Source: Clostridia bacterium
Lineage (GTDB): Bacteria; Bacillota; Clostridia; Oscillospirales; CAG-272
NCBI GenBank assembly: GCA_017503325.1
Contig: JAFVTI010000019.1
Coordinates: forward strand, 1 to 57,806
Direction: 5' to 3'
DNA: 57,806 nt
The notes below the pieces were generated by a model. It searched no databases. It was not told where the DNA came from and was given only the letters and a program-made list of their open reading frames with translations. The translations under genes and the position numbers were made by a program. Position 1 is the stretch's first letter. Each line of letters begins with the position of its first letter. Below are positions 1 through 8,465 of the stretch, one piece after another.

Positions 1-110
1 ACCCACGGGACCCATTTATGGGTAGTAAGTAACAGTTGCATGGCTGGCAGGCCAATTGACGGCGCACTTGTGCGCAGCCAGTATTATTAGGGCTATGCCC
101 GAAACTGAAA
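1..110. other. unassigned left edge
   Basis: No gene can be supported here. One + frame stays open from base 1 to a TAG at 88-90, about 29 residues with no recognisable motif, so it could be the tail of a gene that begins outside the window or chance. The stretch ends just before a terminator-like hairpin, which favours it being the 3' end of some transcript. Confidence 0.3.
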
Positions 111-140
111 TACCCCCCGTTATACGGGGGGATATTTATT
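111..140 (+). terminator. hairpin terminator
   Basis: A GC-rich stem (taccccccg / cggggggata around a ttata loop) is followed by an AT-rich run. It would end a rightward transcript entering from outside the window. Confidence 0.5.
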
Positions 141-158
141 TCTTTCAACATTCTGATC

Positions 159-439
159 TTGGTGAAAGAGCGTCCGTAAGATGCATCTCACCCACCACAA
201 TCGCTTCTCTCGTTTAGGTGCGTCCCTCACCTAAACCTCGCTCCGCTGCGGTCCCCCCTCTCCAGCGGAGAGGGCTTTTTGTGTGCGTCCGTCTTGTTTG
301 ATTGTCCATGAAAAGGCAGCCATAATCAGCCCTCTCCGCTGGAGAGGGGGGACCGCAGCGGCAATTGAAACGAGAGGAACGAGTTTCAATAACGCGGTTG
401 CGGTGGGTGAGATTTCCCCTTCGGACGCTCTTTCACCAA
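159..439. mobile_element. 281-bp MITE-like palindromic element
   Basis: Perfect 18-bp terminal inverted repeats lie at 159-176 (ttggtgaaagagcgtccg) and 422-439. A second inverted pair of 34 bp lies inside at 243-276 and 328-361, and a third short pair (atctcaccca / tgggtgagat) sits between them, so nearly the whole element folds on itself. It has no coding capacity. It ends 2 bp from the stop codon of the gene at 441-1436. The structure is that of a non-autonomous miniature element. No target duplication is obvious. Confidence 0.6.
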
Positions 440-440
440 G

Positions 441-1436
441 TTAGTTGCAGCACGAAACACTTTGTAAGCTCATGATTTCCTCTTCCGTTTCCCGAATCGT
501 TTTCAGTAGCTCTGATTCGCTGTAAATACGGCAACCGTCTTCGTACGTTTGATATTTGGCCAACCGAAGCAGCTTTTCCTTCCCGTATTTTTTCCACAAC
601 TTCAGCACAAAGTATCCCGCTGTTGTGTAAGTAATCCAAGAGTTTGTATTTCTGAACACCGTCGAATCCTTCCACCATTTTTCAATTGTCACTCTGATCC
701 CAAGTTCTCGATATGCTGTTTGAGCAGAGCGTAAACGTACCGAAGCCTTTCTTCCGTCGTTGACAACCGCAATCCCCTCCAGAATAAAGGATTTTGAATT
801 CTCTATCCCAAACAAATAATTGTAAACATGCGCTGATTCATGCCAATCTCTGTCATATTCCCCTTCCTGTATCACACCATAGCAAGAGCATGTTTGGGAA
901 GCGGAAAAATACCTTCTCATTTCCTTTGCATCCCATAAAAAATAATGAATTTTTCTTTCAAGAGTGATACCGAAAAAATTCTTGCCCACGATTTCATAGC
1001 CCAGTTGGCGGCGGCTGATTCTGTAACATATCTCCTCTTTTTTCTCATATCTCCCGGGATGTATGTGAAAAATAAAGCTTTCGGTTTCCTGAATAATCCA
1101 AGTTTTATATAGTTCATCAAACCCCAGCTTTTTCAGATAAAATTTTTTTATGTGACCCGGAACATTGGTTAAGGACAACGAGAAAAATTCTTTCTTTGCC
1201 ATATCAAAATCTCCGTGCAAATAAAGCAAGGAAATATACCATAGCCTATAGTAAATCTGATATTTCTCGTTGACAACGCTTAAAAGTGTATTCACGTATC
1301 CTATGCATTCCTCTATTTCCCGATTATAATACAGACCCGAAACGAATGCATAAACCAATTCGTCATTGTCATAGATCTCTTTGTCGATCAGACAATCAAT
1401 TTTGTCCTTTCTCTGTTGCAAAGTAAGCGTTGGCAT
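441..1436 (-). CDS. HExxH-motif protein, putative metallopeptidase-like
   Basis: The predicted protein has 331 residues, is soluble, and shows no signal peptide. Its last third contains WHESAH (His199, Glu200, His203) followed by FILEGIAV with Glu220. This spacing of two His and a downstream Glu matches gluzincin-type zinc sites such as the peptidase MA clan. The N-terminal 130 residues look alpha-helical and are not recognised. Catalytic function is an inference from the motif only. The gene stands alone. It is divergent from an orphan rightward promoter at 1502 and its 3' end abuts a MITE-like element. Confidence 0.6.
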   Translation of the reverse strand: MPTLTLQQRKDKIDCLIDKEIYDNDELVYAFVSGLYYNREIEECIGYVNTLLSVVNEKYQIYYRLWYISLLYLHGDFDMAKKEFFSLSLTNVPGHIKKFYLKKLGFDELYKTWIIQETESFIFHIHPGRYEKKEEICYRISRRQLGYEIVGKNFFGITLERKIHYFLWDAKEMRRYFSASQTCSCYGVIQEGEYDRDWHESAHVYNYLFGIENSKSFILEGIAVVNDGRKASVRLRSAQTAYRELGIRVTIEKWWKDSTVFRNTNSWITYTTAGYFVLKLWKKYGKEKLLRLAKYQTYEDGCRIYSESELLKTIRETEEEIMSLQSVSCCN

Positions 1437-1501
1437 AACAAATCCCTTTCCGTATTCTTTGTGGGATCTATTCTAACATACACGTATCCATAATACAAGA
1501 C

Positions 1502-1530
1502 TTGACTTTTTGACGATTTTGTGGTATAAT
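1502..1530 (+). promoter_or_regulatory. strong sigma-A promoter with no gene
   Basis: TTGACT at 1502-1507, a 17-bp spacer and TATAAT at 1525-1530 with an extended-10 TGg. The predicted start, near 1537, lies immediately before the hairpin terminator at 1538-1573, so the transcript would be only about 35 nt. Confidence 0.6.
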
Positions 1531-1537
1531 AAACACA

Positions 1538-1573
1538 GAAAAAAGCCTCCAATTTGCATTGGAGGCTTTTTTA
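1538..1573. terminator. bidirectional terminator
   Basis: Stem aaaaaagcctcc / ggaggctttttt around aatttgcatt, with U-runs on both strands. It probably ends the leftward SLH-protein transcript, and it would also stop the rightward transcript from the promoter at 1502. Confidence 0.8.
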
Positions 1574-1599
1574 TCAATAACGATTTTGGAGTTTTCCCG

Positions 1600-2898
1600 T
1601 TACCGCCCTTTGATCAACTCAATGGTTCTTGCCAGCCATGCGGCAAGGTCGGCGCGGGTCATGGCAGCGGTTGCCTGCACGCTGCCGTCGGGCGTTTGCA
1701 GCACGCCCAGCGAGTAAAGCGACACCACAGCATCCTCGGCAAAGGTGGGCACGGTATCGATAAAGCTGGTGGGGATCTTCTGGTTGGCGTAGCCGATCAA
1801 ATTGGAAAGGATGACCGCCGCCTCGCCGCGCGTAATGATCTCGTTCGGCTTGAAGTACAACGCGCCCTTGTCGCCCACAGCACTCACGTATCCCTTTTCA
1901 TACGCGGTCTTGACGTAGCCCTTCATAGCATCGGGGATGTCCGCGTCATCCGCAAAGCCCGTATTTGAAACAGGCGCACAGGTCATGCCCACCGCGTTCA
2001 TGGCCGTGACCAAAAAGTCCACACGGCTGACCTGTCTGTCCGGCTCGAAGCAATACAAGCTTCCCTTTTGCGTGCCGCTCAGAAGCCCCAGCTCGGTCAT
2101 GTACAAGGCGTCGGTCAGGCAGGCCTTGCCGTCCAGATCATCGTAAGGACGGCTGAGCGTACAAGCCTGCACGCTGATGCTGACGGTGGCTGCCGTGCTG
2201 TAGTTGCCGTAGCAATCGCGCAGCACGTAAACAAAGCTGTCCTGCCCCACAAAGTCCTTGCCCGGCATGTAGGTATATGCGCCCTTGGCGGGATCGGTCA
2301 CGCACAGAATGCCGCTGCTCGGATAGCTGACCACCTCAAAGGTCAGCTCGTCGCCCTCGGGGTCATACCCGCCCAGCACGCCGTGCGCAGGAGTATTGGA
2401 ATACACAGACAGCGACATCACACCCGCAGGCACTGCTGCAAGCGTGGGCGAGGCGTTGATCGACGCCAGCGTGTAGACCACGCAGGTCATCTCGTACGCC
2501 GAGCCGTTAACCGTAAAGGTAAAGCTGCCCTGTCCGACCGTGTCCGAGGCCGACTCGTAGGTCAGAAGAGAGATGTCGGACGCGCGCAGCGTCTGCCCCG
2601 CGACCACGCCGTCCGAGCCTGCGTACAACGCGCCCTTTTCGGGATCGGGCAAGGACGTGACCGTGATATATTCCAAAGAGGAAAGATTCATGGCCCGGGC
2701 AAAGTCCTCTTTGCTAAATGCATAGTCGTTGCCCACAAGGGCTGCCACGCGCATATCCGTGCCTGCGGCCAGCACGTGCAGGGCGGGACTGAGCGGCGTG
2801 GGCTTTTCTCCCGCTGCGCCGACTCCCAAGGTACAAAGCGTCGCCAAGCAGCAGAAAAGCAATGCAGCGACGATCAGAATTTTACAAAATGCTTTCAT
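1600..2898 (-). CDS. SLH-domain surface protein with Ig/cadherin-like repeats
   Basis: This 432-residue protein is predicted to be exported and held on the cell wall. Residues 1-29 form a signal peptide (hydrophobic stretch ending near AAG). Residues about 40-245 contain two beta-rich modules typical of VCBS/cadherin-like domains, including GYDPEGDELTFEVV. Three S-layer homology motifs follow to the C-terminus (starting near PYDDLDGKACL, FADDADIP and FIDTVPTF), and these bind secondary cell-wall polymer in the family. I chose the ATG at 2898 over an upstream GTG because ggag sits at the right distance. It is monocistronic, with a terminator at 1538-1573. Confidence 0.85.
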   Translation of the reverse strand: MKAFCKILIVAALLFCCLATLCTLGVGAAGEKPTPLSPALHVLAAGTDMRVAALVGNDYAFSKEDFARAMNLSSLEYITVTSLPDPEKGALYAGSDGVVAGQTLRASDISLLTYESASDTVGQGSFTFTVNGSAYEMTCVVYTLASINASPTLAAVPAGVMSLSVYSNTPAHGVLGGYDPEGDELTFEVVSYPSSGILCVTDPAKGAYTYMPGKDFVGQDSFVYVLRDCYGNYSTAATVSISVQACTLSRPYDDLDGKACLTDALYMTELGLLSGTQKGSLYCFEPDRQVSRVDFLVTAMNAVGMTCAPVSNTGFADDADIPDAMKGYVKTAYEKGYVSAVGDKGALYFKPNEIITRGEAAVILSNLIGYANQKIPTSFIDTVPTFAEDAVVSLYSLGVLQTPDGSVQATAAMTRADLAAWLARTIELIKGR

Positions 2899-2977
2899 AT
2901 TCACGCTCCCATATCAAGAATTTCGATACATTCTATGCAAAAGGTGCGCGCCTTATGTTTTATTCACACAATACGCA

Positions 2978-3006
2978 TTGTATTTTTCACAAATGCATGG
3001 TATAAT
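2978..3006 (+). promoter_or_regulatory. sigma-A promoter for rluA-like gene
   Basis: TTGTAT at 2978-2983, 17 bp, then TATAAT at 3001-3006 with an extended-10 TGg. The start codon at 3038 is about 30 bp downstream. Confidence 0.65.
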
Positions 3007-3037
3007 AATGAATACACCATATGCAGAAGGAGGATCT

Positions 3038-3958
3038 ATGGATTTCTTGATCGACGCCGAGCATCACGGCAGGACCGTGCGCTCGTATATTCAGCATACC
3101 CTTTCCATCTCCTCCCGCATGCTGACCGTGCTCAAGCAGACCGAAAACGGCATTACGGTCAACGGTGAGCACGTCACGGTGCGCCGCATTCTGAATGAGG
3201 GCGACGTGCTGGGTCTTGCCATTGACGACACGCCCGAGCGTGCCTCGCACAACGTCCCGCCCGCGGACATTCCCTTGGACGTACTGTACGAGGATAATCA
3301 CATCATCGTCATGAACAAGCCGCCGCACATGCCCACGCACCCCTCTCACAATCACCACGACGACACGCTTGCCAATGCGCTTGCGTTCCGCTATGCAAAG
3401 ACGGGCGTTCCCTTTGTGTTCCGCCCCATGGGCAGACTCGATCGCAACACATCCGGCGTGGTGCTTGCCGCCAAGGACAAGGTGGCGTCAGGCAAGCTGA
3501 CCGAGGCCATCAAGGCGGGCGAGGTGCACAAGACTTACCTGGCAATTGCTACGGGCGAGCTGCCCGTAGACGGCCTTGTTCACACCATTGACTGCGGCAT
3601 CCGCAGGCAGGCCGAAAGCGTGATCATGCGCACCACTTGCCCCGATTCAACCGATCCGAGCGAGGTCTCGATCACAGACTACGAGGTATTGGATGCGAGA
3701 GGCGGGCTTTCCCTGATTCGCGTGTTTCCGCGCACCGGGCGCACGCATCAGATCCGCGTGCACTTTGCATACATAGGACACCCTCTGCTTGGCGACGATC
3801 TTTATGGCACGCCCGACGCGCGCATTGACCGCCACGCGCTGCACGCACAAAGTTTAGAGTTCCCGCTCCCCTTTTCGGCAGGTCGCATGCTGCAATCAGC
3901 CCCTTTGCCCGAGGATATGCAGCGCATCATCTTACAATATTTTCCGAGGTACTCATGA
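3038..3958 (+). CDS. RluA-family RNA pseudouridine synthase
   Basis: Converts uridine to pseudouridine in rRNA or tRNA. The protein has 306 residues: an N-terminal S4-like RNA-binding segment (about 15-80, with ITVNGEHVTVRRILNEGD) and the catalytic domain with the hallmark PMGRLDRNTSGVVLAAK, whose Asp is the catalytic residue of the family. A later RTHQIRVHFAYIGHPLLGDDLYG motif is also characteristic. The start at 3038 has agaaggagg 7 bp upstream, and the longer open frame to its left has no ribosome site. The stop overlaps the next ATG (ATGA), so the two are translationally coupled. The exact target (RluD, RluC or a paralogue) cannot be told. Confidence 0.92.
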   Translation: MDFLIDAEHHGRTVRSYIQHTLSISSRMLTVLKQTENGITVNGEHVTVRRILNEGDVLGLAIDDTPERASHNVPPADIPLDVLYEDNHIIVMNKPPHMPTHPSHNHHDDTLANALAFRYAKTGVPFVFRPMGRLDRNTSGVVLAAKDKVASGKLTEAIKAGEVHKTYLAIATGELPVDGLVHTIDCGIRRQAESVIMRTTCPDSTDPSEVSITDYEVLDARGGLSLIRVFPRTGRTHQIRVHFAYIGHPLLGDDLYGTPDARIDRHALHAQSLEFPLPFSAGRMLQSAPLPEDMQRIILQYFPRYS

Positions 3959-5160
3959 AAAATAAAAAACAAACCGAGTCGGCACCTTCGGTCATTTCGG
4001 CCAAGGAGTACGCCGCACTCTCGCCCGAAGAACGACGCGAGTGGCGCGCCGTGGATCCGCGGCGCGAGCGTTTACCCATCGTCAGCTACGTATTCTTTGG
4101 ACTTGGCGCGCTGGCACTGATCATTTACGTCACGGCAAGACTGTGGCCCGGCTTTGCCGACTTTTTCAATCAGAACGTCAGCGAGCTGTTCCGTCGCGTG
4201 CTGGCCGCGCTGACCAATCCCATCCCCTTCTCGCTTGGCGAGTGCTGCCTGCTGCTTTTGCCCGTCGCCTTTGGTCTGGTCGTGTGGTATGCCGCCAAGT
4301 ACCGCTGTGACACCTGGCGCAGCACCTGGAGCTTTGTGGGCATTCTGCTCTCGGTGGTCAGCCTGCTGCTCTCCATGTTCGTCTTTACCTTCGCCACGGG
4401 ATATCACGGCAAGCCTTTGGATGAGAAATTGGGAATGGAGCAAGTGGACGTCAGCGCCGAGGAGCTTTACGAAACCGCGCTGATCCTTGTCGAGAAGATC
4501 AACGAGGAAAAAGAAAACGTCAGCTATGACGCAGAGGATTTTTCCATCATGCCCTACTCTCTCTCCGAGATGAACGCCAAGCTGCTTGACGCTTACGACA
4601 CCTTCTGCGAAAAGCATGCATTCATCGATCATTACGATTCAAAGATCAAGCCGGTCATGCTCAGCGAGCTGATGAACTACACGCACATCACGGGCGTTTA
4701 TTCCTACTTCACGGGTGAAGCGAACATTGACATCGCCTTTCCCGATTACACCATCCCCTATACCGCGGCGCACGAGCTGGCACACCAGCGCGGCATCGCC
4801 AAGGAGGACGAGGCCAACATGATCGCCTTCCTTGTGTGCATTGAATCGGACGACGCCTATATCCGCTACTGCGCTTACGTCAACATGTACGAGTACGTTG
4901 CCAACGCGCTCTACCGTGCCAACCCCGACCTTTACGCCAAGGCGAGAAACACGCTGGACATGGACGTCCGCCGCGAGATGATCGCCTACAACGCATTCTT
5001 TTCCAAGTATCAGGACAGCACCGCAAGCTCGGTTTCGGGTGCGGTCAACGACACCTTTCTCAAGTTTCAGGGCACCGAAGGAACCGCCAGCTACGGCATG
5101 GTGGTGGACCTGACGGTGGCGTATTACAAGAGTCTTGGTATGATCCCGCAAGAATCATGA
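3955..5160 (+). CDS. DUF3810 membrane protein, zinc-protease-like
   Basis: The 401-residue integral membrane protein has three N-terminal hydrophobic segments (about 45-63, 90-112 and 120-148) followed by a large domain. HELAHQRGIAKEDEAN is an HExxH zinc motif with a downstream Glu, the hallmark of the DUF3810 family (peptidase-like, no proven substrate). It overlaps the pseudouridine synthase by 4 nt and shares its promoter. A strong terminator follows the stop. Family assignment is confident; enzymatic activity is inferred. Confidence 0.85.
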   Translation: MKNKKQTESAPSVISAKEYAALSPEERREWRAVDPRRERLPIVSYVFFGLGALALIIYVTARLWPGFADFFNQNVSELFRRVLAALTNPIPFSLGECCLLLLPVAFGLVVWYAAKYRCDTWRSTWSFVGILLSVVSLLLSMFVFTFATGYHGKPLDEKLGMEQVDVSAEELYETALILVEKINEEKENVSYDAEDFSIMPYSLSEMNAKLLDAYDTFCEKHAFIDHYDSKIKPVMLSELMNYTHITGVYSYFTGEANIDIAFPDYTIPYTAAHELAHQRGIAKEDEANMIAFLVCIESDDAYIRYCAYVNMYEYVANALYRANPDLYAKARNTLDMDVRREMIAYNAFFSKYQDSTASSVSGAVNDTFLKFQGTEGTASYGMVVDLTVAYYKSLGMIPQES

Positions 5161-5208
5161 ACACCCGCCCTCAAGGCCGCATATAGTGGCTTTGAGGGTG
5201 TTTTTTTG
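5161..5208 (+). terminator. intrinsic terminator after DUF3810 gene
   Basis: Imperfect stem (acaccc..ctcaaggcc / ggctttgagggtgt) followed by a run of seven T, immediately after the stop codon. Confidence 0.85.
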
Positions 5209-5230
5209 CTTTGTTGACGCGCGTCGTCGG

Positions 5231-5272
5231 CAAGCGCAATTGCCCCTGTTTCGGGGGCTTTTTTTGCGCTTG
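5231..5272 (+). terminator. second hairpin with T-run
   Basis: Stem gcccc/gggggc with a T-run at 5260-5266, nested in a longer caagcgcaa / ttgcgcttg pair. It acts as a backup terminator for the rluA-like operon. Confidence 0.55.
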
Positions 5273-5306
5273 TTTGCGGGTGTAATATGTCGTGGTGCGT
5301 CGTATA

Positions 5307-5323
5307 ATGTCGTAGTACGACAT
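5307..5323. promoter_or_regulatory. 17-bp perfect palindrome in AT-rich intergenic DNA
   Basis: ATGTCGTA-g-TACGACAT has perfect 8-bp arms. Half-sites recur nearby at 5287-5293 (ATGTCGT) and 5448-5455 (TACGACAT). The cluster lies in about 280 bp of AT-rich DNA upstream of the murA promoter and looks like a set of operator half-sites. No cognate regulator is identified. Confidence 0.4.
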
Positions 5324-5524
5324 ATATTATGAACGATACATTTACCATTTATTCTTATTTTCGACATTATCATATGTATTTCGTTATGTTATTCACTTAT
5401 TACGATATTGCAAAAGCGTAAATAGAACTGTTGTTCCATGCCGTTACTACGACATATTATGACGTAATACGATTTTTGATTGGAATTCATTTGTAAATAA
5501 TATGTGAATAATCCAAGAAATATC

Positions 5525-5553
5525 TTTACTTATAATATATAATATGCTATAAT
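5525..5553 (+). promoter_or_regulatory. sigma-A promoter for murA
   Basis: TTTACT at 5525-5530, a 17-bp spacer and an extended-10 TGcTATAAT ending at 5553. The 5' leader is about 100 nt. Confidence 0.6.
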
Positions 5554-5661
5554 AAATGCACGCTCACACAAGTGACAGATTGCGACCGAAAGCACCCGTT
5601 TTCGACCGCGACACAAGGCACGAACCATCCACCAAATTCCGGGCATTTTTTGGAGATTACT

Positions 5662-6921
5662 ATGGAAAAGATCATCATCAACGGCGGCCTCCCTCTCAAC
5701 GGCGACGTGTATATTGACGGTATGAAAAACGCTGCCCTTCCCATCATTGCGGCAACGCTGCTTTGCGGGGATACCTGCGTCATCGACAACGTGCCTGCTG
5801 TCAACGACATCACTATGCTTCTGGATATCATTGCCGGTATGGGTGCTACGGTGGAGCACCTGGATAAGTGTCGCCTGCGCATCAATACCGCGAACGTCAA
5901 GCCCGGCTGCTCCCCTTACGATCTGGTCAGCAAGATCAGAGGCTCGTCCTATATCATCGGTGCGGAGATCGGCCGCTTCGGAACTGCACACGTCGGCTAT
6001 CCCGGCGGCTGCGATTTCGGTGTCCGTCCGCTGGATTTGCACCTGATGGGCTTTGAGGCACTGGGCGCACATATCACTGTCGAGAGCGGTTACATCAATG
6101 CAGTCTCCCCTGACGGCCTGCACGGCAATTCCATCTACTTCCGTCTCCCCTCGGTTGGCGCAACCGTCAACTGTATTCTGGCATCCGTATTTGCCGAGGG
6201 CGTGACCACCATTGAGGGTGCAGCACAGGAACCCCATATCGTGGACATGGCCAACTTCCTCAACGCCTGCGGTGCGCACATCACGGGCGCGGGCACACCC
6301 AGCATCAAGGTGTACGGCGTCAAGTCGCTGCATGGCTGCACGCATACCATCATTCCCGATATGATCGAGGCGGGCACCTATATGGCGGCTGCTGCGATTG
6401 CGGGCGGCGACGTTTGTGTGCACAACGTCATCCCCAAGCACATGGAAGCAGTCTGCTCGGTTCTTTGCAGAATGGGCGTCAAGCTGGACGTAGGCGCGGA
6501 TACCATCACAGTACACAGCACGGGCAAGCTGATCGCGACCGACGTCGTCACGCAGCCCTACCCCGGTTTCCCCACCGACATGCACCCGCAGATCAGCGCG
6601 CTGATGTGCGTGGCAGACGGCGTCAGCCGCATGAGCGAGTTGGTTTGGGATAACCGCTTCAGATACATCAACGAATTCCAAAAAATGGGAACTAATATTT
6701 CCCTTTGCGACAGAACCGCATCCTTTACGGGCAGCCAGAAGCTGTCGGGTGCACCCGTCGTTTCGACCGATTTGCGTGCAGGTGCAGCCATGATCATCCT
6801 GGCACTTCGCGCACACGGCACCTCCCAGATCACCAAGATCTCGCTGATCGAACGCGGCTACGACAACATCGTCGGCAAGCTGGCAGCTCTTGGCGCAGAC
6901 ATTACCAAGGTGGATGAATAA
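5662..6921 (+). CDS. murA: UDP-N-acetylglucosamine 1-carboxyvinyltransferase
   Basis: Catalyses the first committed step of peptidoglycan synthesis in the cytoplasm, transfer of enolpyruvate from PEP to UDP-GlcNAc. The protein has 419 residues, the normal length. Lys22 in MKNAALP and Cys117 in GYPGGCDFGVRPLDLH are the conserved UDP-GlcNAc/PEP-site Lys and catalytic Cys (the Cys is the residue attacked by fosfomycin in the family). The start at 5662 follows tggag with correct spacing; a longer frame upstream lacks a ribosome site. It has its own promoter and a long hairpin after it. Many Bacillota carry two murA paralogues, and which one this is cannot be decided. Confidence 0.97.
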   Translation: MEKIIINGGLPLNGDVYIDGMKNAALPIIAATLLCGDTCVIDNVPAVNDITMLLDIIAGMGATVEHLDKCRLRINTANVKPGCSPYDLVSKIRGSSYIIGAEIGRFGTAHVGYPGGCDFGVRPLDLHLMGFEALGAHITVESGYINAVSPDGLHGNSIYFRLPSVGATVNCILASVFAEGVTTIEGAAQEPHIVDMANFLNACGAHITGAGTPSIKVYGVKSLHGCTHTIIPDMIEAGTYMAAAAIAGGDVCVHNVIPKHMEAVCSVLCRMGVKLDVGADTITVHSTGKLIATDVVTQPYPGFPTDMHPQISALMCVADGVSRMSELVWDNRFRYINEFQKMGTNISLCDRTASFTGSQKLSGAPVVSTDLRAGAAMIILALRAHGTSQITKISLIERGYDNIVGKLAALGADITKVDE

Positions 6922-6930
6922 TACCGACAA

Positions 6931-7000
6931 CAAAAGTCCCCTAACCATTGACCAAGCATGAGTGGAGCATGCTTTGGCCTGTGGGAACGGGGACTTTTTG
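6931..7000 (+). terminator. long hairpin after murA
   Basis: The outer stem caaaagtcccc / ggggacttttt and inner ccaagcatg / catgctttgg make a 70-nt hairpin ending in T5. Confidence 0.7.
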
Positions 7001-7098
7001 ATATATGCTTTGAGCAGAATATGGAAAGCAACTCTTGCGATCGTCGAGCCGCGTGCGAGGAGCAACGCAGCAATTGCATATTTTTCAAAGGCGAAAAT

Positions 7099-7140
7099 AA
7101 GCGGACGGGACATCCCATAATAGGATGTCCCGTCCGCTTT
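7099..7140. terminator. perfect 19-bp stem hairpin
   Basis: aagcggacgggacatccca and its complement surround a taa loop. It lies between the convergent murA and zinc-ribbon genes and probably ends the leftward transcript. The T-run is weak on both strands. The remaining bases between 7000 and 7223 show nothing else. Confidence 0.55.
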
Positions 7141-7223
7141 ACTTGACCGGTCAGCTATTGATATCAGATATAAACGAAGACATTATGTTCCCTGTTTAAT
7201 AAATGATACACGCAAAGAGTAAA

Positions 7224-7535
7224 TTACTTAGCTCTTCTTGCCTCGAAGCATGCGCTGCAGTAAACAGGTCTGTCGTTAGAAGGCTGGAAGTTGAGCTTAG
7301 CCTCGCCGCCGCACTCTGCGCAAACAGCGATGAAATACTGACGCTCGGGCTTGCCTGCGTTCTTCTTAGCGTCGCGGCATGCCTTGCAGCTCTTGGGCTT
7401 ATTCAGGAAGCCTTTTTCCTTGTAGAACTGCTGCTCACCGGCGGTGAATACGAATTCGTTGCCGCATTCCTTGCAAACCAGTGTTTCGTCAACAAACTCT
7501 TCTTCGCCAACGACTTTTACTTCATCTTCGTACAT
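7224..7535 (-). CDS. small zinc-ribbon protein (zf_Tbcl type)
   Basis: This 103-residue protein carries four CxxC pairs: CKEC, CKAC, CAEC and CSAC. The first half (LVCKECGNEFVFTAGEQQFY, then KPKSCKACR) matches the probable zinc-ribbon family zf_Tbcl, and the second half is a further zinc ribbon (CAECGGEAKLNFQPSNDRPVYCSAC). It is probably a metal-binding nucleic-acid or protein adaptor of unknown role, common in Clostridia. The ATG at 7535 has gaggg 8 nt upstream and is preferred over a GTG at 7550. It lies 44 bp downstream of the sigma-factor gene and may be cotranscribed. Confidence 0.85.
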   Translation of the reverse strand: MYEDEVKVVGEEEFVDETLVCKECGNEFVFTAGEQQFYKEKGFLNKPKSCKACRDAKKNAGKPERQYFIAVCAECGGEAKLNFQPSNDRPVYCSACFEARRAK

Positions 7536-7579
7536 TTGTTTTTCCCTCACTTGTTGTGATTATTATTTATGGTAAACCC

Positions 7580-8200
7580 TTACGGGTTGTCCCCTTGTCC
7601 GATCACCTGCCGCAGCTTTTTTCTGATGCGGTAGATGGCGTTGGAAATGGATTTTTCATCCTTTCCAAGCATTTGCGCAATACGCGCCGTGGAAGTGCCC
7701 GAAACGTACAGCCACCAAACGCGGCTCTCGTAAGACGAGAGGTTTCGTGCAATGATTCGCTGCAGGGCTTCCATTCTCTCTTTGTCGATCAGAGCGTCCG
7801 TAACCGAATCCTCGCAGCCGAGCAGCGCAGGATTTTGCTCGATCAGGCCCTCGCCTTCAATCGAAAGCAGCCCCTGACCACGCTGTCTGCGGAACACACG
7901 CATAGCCGAAGCAAGACCGTGACCCACGCAGATCTTTGCATACAGCCCAAACTCCACGCCCTCGCGGGACGGGTCGTACGTTTTGACCGCGCTGCAGAAT
8001 ACCACGCTGGCCTCCTGACGCAAATCCTCCAGGTCGGCCTCACCCATATCGGGTGCGGCATACTTGGCAGCCATGGCATGTAGCATGGGCGCATATCTTT
8101 CAAGCAGGATCGCATAAGCTGACTGATCTCCCGCACGCGCAGCGCACAGCAGATCTGCAAGGTCTGCATTTTGCTGTATTTTCGTGTTGGAATTGCTCAT
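7580..8200 (-). CDS. RNA polymerase sigma-70 family factor, SigH-like
   Basis: The 206-residue protein has sigma region 2 at about 15-95 (LEDLRQEASVVFCSAVKTYDPSRE, with the core-binding and -10-recognition pattern) and region 4 at about 145-200 (STARIAQMLGKDEKSISNAIYRIRKKLRQ, a helix-turn-helix for the -35 box). Regions 1.1 and 3 are missing. The overall arrangement resembles SigH/Sig30-type factors. Whether it is the sporulation sigma-H itself is uncertain because the linker differs. Confidence 0.85.
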   Translation of the reverse strand: MSNSNTKIQQNADLADLLCAARAGDQSAYAILLERYAPMLHAMAAKYAAPDMGEADLEDLRQEASVVFCSAVKTYDPSREGVEFGLYAKICVGHGLASAMRVFRRQRGQGLLSIEGEGLIEQNPALLGCEDSVTDALIDKERMEALQRIIARNLSSYESRVWWLYVSGTSTARIAQMLGKDEKSISNAIYRIRKKLRQVIGQGDNP

Positions 8201-8329
8201 GTTTCACCGCCATAGATATAGTGCCATTTATACCATTATACCACAATAATGCCCGTTGTCAAGAGATAATTTTGTCGAATTATCACATCATTGAAAAATT
8301 TTCCTTTTAATTTTGTTAATTTTGCACAA

Positions 8330-8382
8330 CACAAAAAGCCCCCGTTTGAGCATTGTGCAATGCTCGCGAGAGCTTTTTTGTG
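8330..8382 (-). terminator. terminator after DUF4364 gene
   Basis: Nested stems cacaaaaagc / gcttttttgtg and gagcattg / caatgctc. The leftward strand ends in gggggctttttgtg. Confidence 0.6.
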
Positions 8383-8465
8383 ACATTTGTCATTTTTTGG
8401 TCAAAACTTTGTCACAATTTACAATTTATTCACTTTAACTAAAGCGTGAAGATAGGCCAAAACCC

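Noticed and set aside
1..90. C-terminal fragment of a gene cut by the window edge
   Set aside because: Open for only 29 codons, with no recognisable motif; cannot be told from chance.
5530..7113. Long leftward open frame across murA
   Set aside because: It is antisense to a clear murA, has no ribosome site, and its composition (Cys/His/Asp-rich) is a by-product of murA codon use.
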